Shown here piece after piece: positions 1-5,085 of a stretch of 6,400 nt of DNA. The notes below the pieces were generated by a model that was not told the DNA's origin, made no database searches, and worked only from the letters and a program-made list of their open reading frames with translations. How positions within the stretch are numbered: the first letter of the stretch is position 1; each line of letters starts with the position of its first letter. This DNA is from Nitrospira sp. (GTDB lineage Bacteria; UBA9089; CG2-30-40-21; SBAY01). Where the stretch lies: NCBI GenBank assembly GCA_005239945.1, contig SBAY01000228.1, positions 1-6,400 of the forward strand, in the 5' to 3' direction. The position numbers were made by a program, and so were the translations under genes.

Positions 1-115
1 CCCCTTTTCCAAAACTTTTTAACCACAAGAGTATAAAATTTTATTTACCCCATTTCTTATAAATGGAGTAAATAAAATTTTATACTCTTGTGGTTAAAAA
101 GTTTTGGAAAAGGGG
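1..115. repeat. Long near-perfect palindrome (55-base arms, 5-nt loop)
   Basis: Bases 1-55 are the reverse complement of 61-115, with a single mismatch (C49 opposite A67) and a 5-nt centre at 56-60. The outer ends are CCCCTTTTCC and GGAAAAGGGG. The inner arm is AT-rich. As DNA it could extrude a cruciform, and as RNA it would form a very long hairpin. No open reading frame is evident. The outermost pair is base 1 with base 115, so the structure may continue to the left or the window may start at a contig edge. No T-tract follows, so I do not call it a terminator. It could be a genuine intergenic element or a fold-back assembly artefact. Confidence 0.9.
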
Positions 116-117
116 AG

Positions 118-159
118 TTTGAGGGGGAAAACCTTTTTCAAAAGGTTTTCCCCCTCAAA
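118..159. repeat. 20-bp perfect hairpin, purine/pyrimidine-rich arms
   Basis: Bases 118-137 pair perfectly with 140-159. The arm contains GAGGGGGAAAACC, and the turn is TTTTCAAAA. Only two bases separate this hairpin from the 1-115 palindrome. No T-run follows on either strand, so it is not a typical intrinsic terminator. It sits just outside the repeat core at 169-203, and the right end of the window holds a hairpin in the same relative position but with different sequence. Confidence 0.88.
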
Positions 160-168
160 ATATCCACT

Positions 169-203
169 TCTTTAAATCATTGCTAAAAGTTGGGGAATTT
201 CTG
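169..203 (-). repeat. Repeat core, left copy (inverted partner at 6292-6326)
   Basis: Read on the minus strand from 203 to 169, this matches 6292-6326 at 32 of 35 positions. The first 21 bases (203-183 against 6292-6312) are identical and contain GAAATTCCCCAACTTTTAG. The last eight, TTTAAAGA, are also identical. In both copies the core lies between a promoter (inner side) and a long hairpin (outer side). I do not recognise the family. It resembles a dispersed intergenic repeat rather than the end of a transposon, since no transposase or target-site duplication is visible. Confidence 0.85.
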
Positions 204-219
204 CACAGGTCGAAAAAGT

Positions 220-249
220 TTGACATAAGGATAGAAGGTGTTATATAAT
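220..249 (+). promoter_or_regulatory. Sigma70-type promoter for folC
   Basis: A consensus -35 TTGACA (220-225) and consensus -10 TATAAT (244-249) are separated by 18 bp. Transcription would start near 256 and give a leader of about 30 nt before the chosen folC start. The promoter lies 16 bp inside the repeat core. No operator is evident. Confidence 0.82.
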
Positions 250-272
250 ATATAGGGTGTTATTATGAAAAT

Positions 273-277
273 AGGGG
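273..277 (+). promoter_or_regulatory. folC ribosome binding site
   Basis: AGGGG lies 9 nt before the ATG at 287. It is only 3 nt before the ATG at 281 and directly abuts the TTG at 278, so it favours 287 as the start. Confidence 0.6.
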
Positions 278-286
278 TTGATGACC

Positions 287-1591
287 ATGAATATTAAAAT
301 GAATTATTCCAAAACTATCGAATATCTTAATAATTTAGAGCGGTTTGGTATCCAGTTAGGATTAGAGAGGATAACCAGGCTTTTAGAACTTTTAGGCAAT
401 CCGCATCAGGATTTAAAATGTATTCATGTTGCTGGGACCAATGGGAAAGGTTCAACGACAACCTTTATTGGCGAAATTCTGAAAAATGCCGGGTTTAAGG
501 TTGGGATTTATACCTCACCGCATTTTGTATCATTTACCGAAAGAATAACCATCAATAGTATTCCTATTCCAGAGGTTGAGGTAGCTAAGATAATCTCAGA
601 AAAAATACTCCCTGTTATAAAAATTCTCCCTTCTCATCCCACTTATTTTGAAATAGCCACGGCACTTGCCTTTTTATATTTTGCCCAGGAAAAGGTTGAT
701 TTCGCTGTGTTAGAGGTAGGATTGGGAGGCAGGTTAGATGCGACGAATGTTGTTACCCCCCTGGTCAGTGTCATTACCTCCATTGGTCTGGAACATCAGG
801 ATGTTTTGGGAGAAACAATAGAGAAGATTGCCGGCGAAAAGGCAGGGATAATCAAGCAGGGTGTGCCTGTGGTTACCTCTGCACATCAACCAGAGGTGCT
901 TAAGGTAATAGAAAAAGTGGCAAAACTTAAAGATGCAAAACTATATCAGGTAGGCAGGGATATAAAATTTGTCATCAAGCAGTTTCCTGCCAATTCAAAC
1001 TCGAATTACCAATTTAGCGTTAAGGGAATTCTGAAGGAGTATTGTGGATTACAAACCTCACTTTTAGGCTATCACCAGGTAATTAATGCCGCTGTAGCTA
1101 TTTCTGCCATAGAGGTTTTACAGAAACAGTATGGATTTAAAATTACCACCCGAGATATTAAAAATGGGCTGCTTCAGGCAAGAATTCGAGGTAGGTTGGA
1201 GTTGATAAAAAAAGCCCCTTACATCCTTTTGGATGGAGCACATAATCCACCATCTGCCGCTGTGTTAAGAAAGGCATGGGATGATTACTTTTCCAATATG
1301 AAATTAATTTTAGTCCTTGGTATTCTTCAGGATAAAGATGTAGGTGGAATGGTGAAGGAACTACTTCAAGGAAATAAAAACCTTAAGCTGGTAATTATTA
1401 CCCAACCAAAAATAAACCGCTCATCTGCCCCGGCAAAGATATATGATGAGGTAAGCAAATACACAAATAAAATCCATATTCGTTCTCCAGTAGCAGAGGG
1501 GATAAAATATGCAGAGGCAATAGCCGAGTCCATGGATTTGATTTGCATTACAGGTTCATTATACACCGTAGCTGAGGCGATTGCCATCTAA
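287..1591 (+). CDS. folC: Folylpolyglutamate synthase / dihydrofolate synthase (FolC)
   Basis: This cytosolic Mur-ligase-type enzyme uses ATP to add glutamate to folates. In many bacteria it also joins glutamate to dihydropteroate. The 434-aa product has the family's usual length and an unbroken motif series. It shows an N-terminal GLERI segment (25-29), P-loop GTNGKGS (50-56), SPHF (77-80), LEVGLGGRLDATN (142-154), GLEHQD (167-172) and GEKAGII (183-189), whose lysine corresponds to the carbamylated lysine of the family by my reading. The C-terminal domain has RGRLE (301-305), LDGAHNP (315-321) and ITGSLYTVAE (421-430). In-frame starts at 278 (TTG), 281 and 299 are possible, but 287 has the best ribosome-site spacing. 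The gene has its own consensus promoter and is the only + strand gene seen. Its 3' end overlaps ubiX by 44 bp. Whether it has one or both activities cannot be told from sequence. Confidence 0.95.
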   Translation: MNIKMNYSKTIEYLNNLERFGIQLGLERITRLLELLGNPHQDLKCIHVAGTNGKGSTTTFIGEILKNAGFKVGIYTSPHFVSFTERITINSIPIPEVEVAKIISEKILPVIKILPSHPTYFEIATALAFLYFAQEKVDFAVLEVGLGGRLDATNVVTPLVSVITSIGLEHQDVLGETIEKIAGEKAGIIKQGVPVVTSAHQPEVLKVIEKVAKLKDAKLYQVGRDIKFVIKQFPANSNSNYQFSVKGILKEYCGLQTSLLGYHQVINAAVAISAIEVLQKQYGFKITTRDIKNGLLQARIRGRLELIKKAPYILLDGAHNPPSAAVLRKAWDDYFSNMKLILVLGILQDKDVGGMVKELLQGNKNLKLVIITQPKINRSSAPAKIYDEVSKYTNKIHIRSPVAEGIKYAEAIAESMDLICITGSLYTVAEAIAI

Positions 1592-2204
1592 TAGGCATAT
1601 CTAGTTTAATCCCTAAGTGGTCTAAGACGCGCAAGACGACAAAATCAACCAACTCATTTATTGTCATAGGGTGATGATAAAAACCAGGGCTTGCGGGAAG
1701 AATTATGGCTCCTGCCGTTGTAAGTTCTAACATATTTCGTAAATGGAGGTAATTTAAAGGAGTTTCCCTGGGGACAAGGATAAGTTTTCGCCGTTCTTTT
1801 AAGGCTACATCCGCCATCCGCAAGATAATATTGTCGGATAATCCACCGGCAATCCGGGCTAATGTTCCCATACTGCAAGGGATTATGACCATTGCCTCAA
1901 AATGGTTTGAGCCACTTATGAAATTAGCCGTTAAATCTTCACAATGGTAATAGACTATCTTTTTCCCTTTCTCTCCAAATAATTCTTCGGGACTAAATCT
2001 TTGCAGGTCTATTTTTACTTTTAATTCATCCTCGATGACCAAGGCAGAATTTTTAGACAGGGTAAGGAAAATTTCTATCCCTTCTTGTTGTAAAAGCATC
2101 TCAATCAACCTTTGAGCATAAATAACTCCACTTGCCCCTGTAATAGCAATGATTATCTTCATCGTTTTTCTATTTTTAGACACACTGACTCTCTCATTTC
2201 TCAT
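1548..2204 (-). CDS. ubiX: Flavin prenyltransferase, UbiX/Pad1 family
   Basis: UbiX joins a dimethylallyl group to FMN, making the prenylated flavin used by UbiD-type (de)carboxylases. Counting from the ATG at 2204 (218 aa), visible motifs are TGASG (22-26), CSMGTLARIAGG (110-121), KERRKLILVPRETP (136-149), PASPGFYHHP (170-179) and a C-terminal IRW (205-207). Start choice is uncertain. The ATG at 2204 has AGGA 7 nt upstream and overlaps ruvB by 11 bp, but adds a hydrophilic 14-residue extension. The ATG at 2162 begins with the family-like MKIIIAITGASG and gives 204 aa, but has no clear ribosome site. The last 14 codons lie antisense inside the end of folC, and IRW is the tail typical of the family, so this overlap is probably real. 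No ubiD is present in the window, so the pathway served is unknown. Confidence 0.92.
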   Translation of the reverse strand: MRNERVSVSKNRKTMKIIIAITGASGVIYAQRLIEMLLQQEGIEIFLTLSKNSALVIEDELKVKIDLQRFSPEELFGEKGKKIVYYHCEDLTANFISGSNHFEAMVIIPCSMGTLARIAGGLSDNIILRMADVALKERRKLILVPRETPLNYLHLRNMLELTTAGAIILPASPGFYHHPMTINELVDFVVLRVLDHLGIKLDMPIRWQSPQLRCIMNL

Positions 2205-3198
2205 AAAATAATCCTTTTTTAAAGTGGGCGTAGGCTAATTCTGTGGCTCGTCTTCCCCTGGGGGTGCGATTGATAAAGCCAATCTGTATCAGGAATGGCT
2301 CATAAATATCCTCAACCGTAGAAATATCTTCACTTATGGCTACGGTTAAGGTATTAAGTCCAACAGGACCACCACCAAATTTATCAATCAATGTCTCCAT
2401 AATTCTTCTGTCCATATTATCTAAACCAATAGCATCTATTTCAAAGGCAGATAATGACCTGTCGGCTATTTCCTTTGTAACTTTACCTTCACCTTTTATC
2501 TCAGCATAATCCCTAACCCGGCGTAGAAGTCGGTTAGCTACTCGTGGCGTTCTTCGAGAGCGTTTGGCAATTTCCCAGGCGCCTTCTTTGTCTATCTCAA
2601 TATCTAAGATTTTAGCCGAGCGATTTACTATCTTAAACATATCCTCATCTTCATAAAATTCGAGGCGATTAACCACCCCAAATCTATCCCGCAAAGGAGA
2701 GGTAAGTTGACCTGCCTTTGTTGTCGCCCCAACTAAGGTAAATTTAGGTAAATCAAGTTGTATCGAGCGAGCTGATGGTCCCTTGCCAATCATAATATCT
2801 AATTTAAAGTCTTCCATGGCTAAATACAATAATTCCTCTACCGTGCGATGAATACGGTGTATTTCGTCAATAAAGAGGACATCACCATCAGATAAATTGG
2901 TTAAGATAGCGGCGATGTCTCCAGGTCTATCTAAAATAGGGCCAGAGGTAACTTTGATATTTGTTCCCAGTTCATTGGCGATAATATGGGCTAATGTAGT
3001 TTTTCCTAATCCTGGAGGACCATAGAGCAGGACATGGTCAAGTGGTTTTTTCCTTTTTAAAGCCGCTTGAATGAAGATGACCAGATTTTCTTTAATCTGA
3101 GTTTGTCCTATAAATTCATCCATCTTAAGTGGCCGAAGCCCTTGCTCTACCTCTTTGTCTTCTCCAATTAAAGAAGGTGTTGTTAATTGTTCTTGCAT
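2194..3198 (-). CDS. ruvB: Holliday junction branch migration helicase RuvB
   Basis: RuvB is the AAA+ motor that, with RuvA, drives branch migration of Holliday junctions in recombinational repair. The 334-aa product is full length. Motifs are Walker A GPPGLGKTT (60-68), Walker B LFIDEIH (108-114), sensor 1 GATT (157-160), the arginine-finger segment PLRDRFG (168-174), sensor 2 RTPRVANRLLRR (216-227) and a C-terminal winged-helix region with GGGPVGLNTL (275-284) and RTPRGR (311-316). I chose the ATG at 3198 because AGGAAGGGGG lies 8 nt upstream. An in-frame TTG at 3222 sits inside a hairpin and has no better site. Neither ruvA nor ruvC is adjacent, although they often are in other bacteria. 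ubiX overlaps or closely follows the 3' end. Confidence 0.97.
   Translation of the reverse strand: MQEQLTTPSLIGEDKEVEQGLRPLKMDEFIGQTQIKENLVIFIQAALKRKKPLDHVLLYGPPGLGKTTLAHIIANELGTNIKVTSGPILDRPGDIAAILTNLSDGDVLFIDEIHRIHRTVEELLYLAMEDFKLDIMIGKGPSARSIQLDLPKFTLVGATTKAGQLTSPLRDRFGVVNRLEFYEDEDMFKIVNRSAKILDIEIDKEGAWEIAKRSRRTPRVANRLLRRVRDYAEIKGEGKVTKEIADRSLSAFEIDAIGLDNMDRRIMETLIDKFGGGPVGLNTLTVAISEDISTVEDIYEPFLIQIGFINRTPRGRRATELAYAHFKKGLFYEK
2212..2218 (-). promoter_or_regulatory. Candidate ubiX ribosome binding site inside ruvB
   Basis: On the minus strand AAAAGGA lies 7 nt before the ATG at 2204, within the last codons of ruvB. This placement suggests translational coupling and supports the longer ubiX start. 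Confidence 0.5.
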
Positions 3199-3206
3199 GT
3201 TCCATT

Positions 3207-3216
3207 CCCCCTTCCT
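3207..3216 (-). promoter_or_regulatory. ruvB ribosome binding site, abutting a hairpin
   Basis: Minus-strand AGGAAGGGGG lies 8 nt before the ruvB ATG at 3198. Its first three bases are the 3' end of the hairpin at 3214-3229, so folding could affect access by ribosomes. Confidence 0.7.
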
Positions 3217-3229
3217 CAACAAGTTGAGG
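3214..3229. repeat. Mini-palindrome 1 (CCTCAAC-AA-GTTGAGG)
   Basis: A 7-bp stem closes a 2-nt centre, and the flanks are TTC and CTTCT. It matches the palindrome at 3324-3339 except that two bases in each arm differ, which keeps pairing intact. It lies directly upstream of the ruvB ribosome site. Confidence 0.8.
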
Positions 3230-3301
3230 CTTCTAATATCGTGAAGAAGGTGTTTTAATTGTTCCGAGATGTTTTGCTCCCCTGTTACGCGGTCCTGGAT
3301 G

Positions 3302-3317
3302 CCTCAATTCGTTGAGG
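3302..3317. repeat. Mini-palindrome 2 (CCTCAA-TTCG-TTGAGG)
   Basis: A 6-bp stem closes a TTCG centre. The outer arm is the same as in mini-palindrome 1, but the centre differs. It lies in the gap between ruvB and the cyclophilin gene, 6 bp from mini-palindrome 3. Confidence 0.75.
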
Positions 3318-3323
3318 ATATTT

Positions 3324-3339
3324 CCCGAACAAGTTCGGG
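3324..3339. repeat. Mini-palindrome 3 (CCCGAAC-AA-GTTCGGG)
   Basis: A 7-bp stem around AA. It shares the AACAAGTT centre and a similar 3' flank (CCTCC, against CTTCT) with mini-palindrome 1. It lies downstream of the cyclophilin stop at 3371, but no T-tract follows on the minus strand, so it is a poor intrinsic terminator. Confidence 0.8.
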
Positions 3340-3370
3340 CCTCCGTTAGCGTTTTTTCTATGCTTCCTGA

Positions 3371-4069
3371 CTACTTCTTACTCTCTATTGATACCGTCAT
3401 CGGAACCCTTTCGAGCGGGTTGTCAAGTCTATCCCTCTGGACACTGACAATCTTATCCACGGCATCCATCCCCTCTATTACCTCTCCAAAAACCGTGTAT
3501 TGTCTATCTAAAAAGGTTGCCGGGGCAACACAAATGAAGAATTGAGAGCCGGCACTATTTGGGTCTTGAGCCCGAGCCATAGAGACAATACCCCGTTGAT
3601 GAGAACGACTGTTAAATTCAGCCGAAATTGTGTAACCTGGTCCACCCATACCATCGTTTGAACGGTCATCATCCTTAGTATTTGGGTCTCCACCCTGAAT
3701 CATAAACCCTGGTATGACACGATGAAATGTTGTCCCATTGTAAAATCCCGCCTTAGCCAATTTTTTGAAGTTTTCTACATGATTTGGGGCATCTTGCGGG
3801 AAAAACTTAATCCTGATTTTACCAAAATTAGTCGTAATCACAGCAACTTCCTCAGTTTCGTCAGATTTTATCCCTTGCGTTTTGCTATCTTCTTCAAATT
3901 CCTTTTCCCCTTCGTCGGATACTACCTCCATACTTTTCACCGCCTTGTTCTCTATTTGAGGCTTTTCTGACTCTACCATGGTCACATCATTAGCGGTATT
4001 TTTCCCCATGCAACCAGATAAACACCAAACAAACAACATCCCCACTACACAAACAAACAATTTTTTCAT
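3371..4069 (-). CDS. Cyclophilin-type peptidyl-prolyl isomerase, lipoprotein
   Basis: The enzyme catalyses cis-trans isomerisation of Xaa-Pro bonds, probably on exported proteins. The 232-aa product starts with a lipoprotein signal: a KK n-region, a hydrophobic stretch and lipobox LSGC with Cys20. The next residue is Met rather than Asp, which would not specify inner-membrane retention by the E. coli rule. Residues about 30-72 are a charged, Glu-rich linker. The cyclophilin domain covers about 75-230 with FHRVIPGFMIQGGDP (115-129, catalytic Arg117), GSQFFI (174-179) and LDRQYTVFG (187-195). Human CypA Trp121 and His126 are replaced by Phe186 and Tyr191, so cyclosporin binding is probably weak. 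A strong GAGGAGG site lies 8 nt before the ATG. The linker is probably a membrane tether. Confidence 0.93.
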   Translation of the reverse strand: MKKLFVCVVGMLFVWCLSGCMGKNTANDVTMVESEKPQIENKAVKSMEVVSDEGEKEFEEDSKTQGIKSDETEEVAVITTNFGKIRIKFFPQDAPNHVENFKKLAKAGFYNGTTFHRVIPGFMIQGGDPNTKDDDRSNDGMGGPGYTISAEFNSRSHQRGIVSMARAQDPNSAGSQFFICVAPATFLDRQYTVFGEVIEGMDAVDKIVSVQRDRLDNPLERVPMTVSIESKK

Positions 4070-4088
4070 ACCTTTAACCTCCTCATAT

Positions 4089-4116
4089 AATTAACAATGT
4101 TCAATTATCAATTTTC
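4089..4116. repeat. AATTNNN heptad array (4 units) upstream of cyclophilin gene
   Basis: Successive 7-base units AATTAAC, AATGTTC, AATTATC and AATTTTC sit 4 bp upstream (minus-strand sense) of the cyclophilin ribosome site. Bases 4101-4113 are the inverse complement of 4174-4186, giving a 13-bp inverted repeat across a 60-nt centre. Confidence 0.7.
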
Positions 4117-4166
4117 GTAGTTTCTTTTCTATATTTTATTCTTTTTCACTTCATCACCTCTAAAAT

Positions 4167-4194
4167 AATTATTAATTGATAATTGATAATTCTT
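4167..4194. repeat. AATTNNN heptad array (4 units) across the proC stop
   Basis: Units AATTATT, AATTGAT, AATTGAT and AATTCTT occur in perfect 7-base register. The proC stop codon (4172-4174) and its final codons lie inside the array. It pairs with the array at 4089-4116. Confidence 0.72.
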
Positions 4195-4993
4195 TTGACC
4201 TTTTAGCAGCGGCTGTAACTGCCTCTAAAAATGTCTTACGAAAACCTTTTTCATCTAAGACATTTAAAGCGGCCATGGTTGTCCCACCGGGAGAGGTAAC
4301 CTTATTGCGTAAAATAGTCGGGTGTTCATTAGTTTCTTTCAGCATTTTAGCCGCACCTTCCATGGTCTCAATCGCCAGTTTTAAAGATATTTCCTCCGGT
4401 AGTCCAAGAGATACCCCTGCCTCGGCTAAAATTTCAACAATAGTAAAGAAATATGCCGGCCCAGAACCCGATAAGGCGGTAACTGTATCCATTTGCTCCT
4501 CTTTGACCACAACCACTTTACCTACTGCCTCAAATATTACCCTGGCTAACTCCATATCTTCATCCTGAACATATTTTCCCGCACTAATACCTGCCATACC
4601 ATGTCCAATTAAGGCAGGGGTATTTGGCATCACCCGAATTACCGGAATTTCTTTTGTTAGTTTAGATTCAATAAATTTAGTGGTAATCCCGGCGGCAATA
4701 GAGATAACCTTTTGTCCTGGTTGAACCACACCGGCTATTTCATCTAAAACATTTTTCATCATCTGCGGCTTGATTGATAAAACGATTACCTCTGAAAGTA
4801 GAACGGCTTCTTTATTATTACTTACTCCTTTCACCCCTAATGCCTGATTAAAAAACTCCAGTCGTTTCAGATTAACATCCGTGACTAAAAGATTTTCTTT
4901 CTCAACCAAATTGGCCTTTAGAATACCTCTGACCAACGCCTCGGCCATATTCCCGGCACCAACAAAAACTAACTTCTTACTTTTTAACTCCAT
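4172..4993 (-). CDS. proC: Pyrroline-5-carboxylate reductase (ProC)
   Basis: ProC catalyses the last step of proline synthesis in the cytosol, the NAD(P)H-dependent reduction of pyrroline-5-carboxylate. The 273-aa product is normal in length. The N-terminal Rossmann fold shows VGAGNMAEAL (11-20), SIKPQ (73-77), SIAAGIT (98-104) and RVMPNTPA (120-127). The helical dimerisation domain shows SGSGPAY (175-181) and SPGGTT (234-239). I chose the ATG at 4993 because GAGGGTGG lies 5 nt upstream. A GTG at 5002 would overlap that site. The last residues, about ELSIIN, and the TAA stop are encoded by an AATT heptad repeat, so the natural end may have been reshaped by repeat insertion. The gene is flanked on both sides by AT-rich inverted repeats. 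No other proline gene is in the window. Confidence 0.97.
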   Translation of the reverse strand: MELKSKKLVFVGAGNMAEALVRGILKANLVEKENLLVTDVNLKRLEFFNQALGVKGVSNNKEAVLLSEVIVLSIKPQMMKNVLDEIAGVVQPGQKVISIAAGITTKFIESKLTKEIPVIRVMPNTPALIGHGMAGISAGKYVQDEDMELARVIFEAVGKVVVVKEEQMDTVTALSGSGPAYFFTIVEILAEAGVSLGLPEEISLKLAIETMEGAAKMLKETNEHPTILRNKVTSPGGTTMAALNVLDEKGFRKTFLEAVTAAAKRSKELSIIN

Positions 4994-4998
4994 AAATA

Positions 4999-5006
4999 CC
5001 ACCCTC
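4999..5006 (-). promoter_or_regulatory. proC ribosome binding site
   Basis: Minus-strand GAGGGTGG lies 5 nt before the ATG at 4993. It rules against the GTG start at 5002, which would lie within the site. Confidence 0.65.
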
Positions 5007-5013
5007 TTTAAAT

Positions 5014-5058
5014 AATTAAAAATTGAGGAAAATAATTCTTAATCCTCAATTTTTAATT
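5014..5058. repeat. 16-bp perfect AT-rich hairpin between permease and proC
   Basis: Bases 5014-5029 pair perfectly with 5043-5058 around a 13-nt loop. The arm has an AATTAAA-AATTGAG heptad pair followed by GA. Its low G+C and lack of a separate T-tract make a strong intrinsic terminator doubtful, though partial attenuation between the two genes is possible. Confidence 0.85.
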
Positions 5059-5082
5059 TTTAATTCATAATTTTTAATTTAT
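5048..5082. repeat. AATTNNN heptad array (5 units) after the permease gene
   Basis: Units AATTTTT, AATTTTT, AATTCAT, AATTTTT and AATTTAT run in strict 7-base register, ending 3 bp from the permease stop codon (5086-5088). The first units form the right arm of the 5014-5058 hairpin. Confidence 0.75.
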
Positions 5083-5085
5083 CGG

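Noticed and set aside
118..159. Intrinsic terminator at the left hairpin
   Set aside because: The stem is strong, but neither strand has a T-run directly after it. The upstream gene it would serve is also outside the window.
265..297. Ten-codon mini-ORF (MKIGVDDHEY) overlapping the folC start, with AGGG 7 nt upstream
   Set aside because: The predicted transcript begins near 256, so the supposed ribosome site would be at or before the 5' end. There are no regulatory codon runs, and a frame this short is expected by chance.
3324..3339. Terminator for the cyclophilin gene
   Set aside because: A 7-bp stem lies about 32 bp past the stop, but AAATAT rather than a T-tract follows. Related palindromes occur elsewhere in the same gap, so a repeat family explains it better.
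3312..3545. 77-codon open frame on the + strand
   Set aside because: It begins inside a mini-palindrome and is otherwise antisense to the cyclophilin coding region, with no ribosome site and no recognisable protein features.
4176..4568. 130-codon open frame on the + strand
   Set aside because: It is entirely antisense to proC. The minus-strand frame has the complete ProC motif series, so this is a shadow frame.
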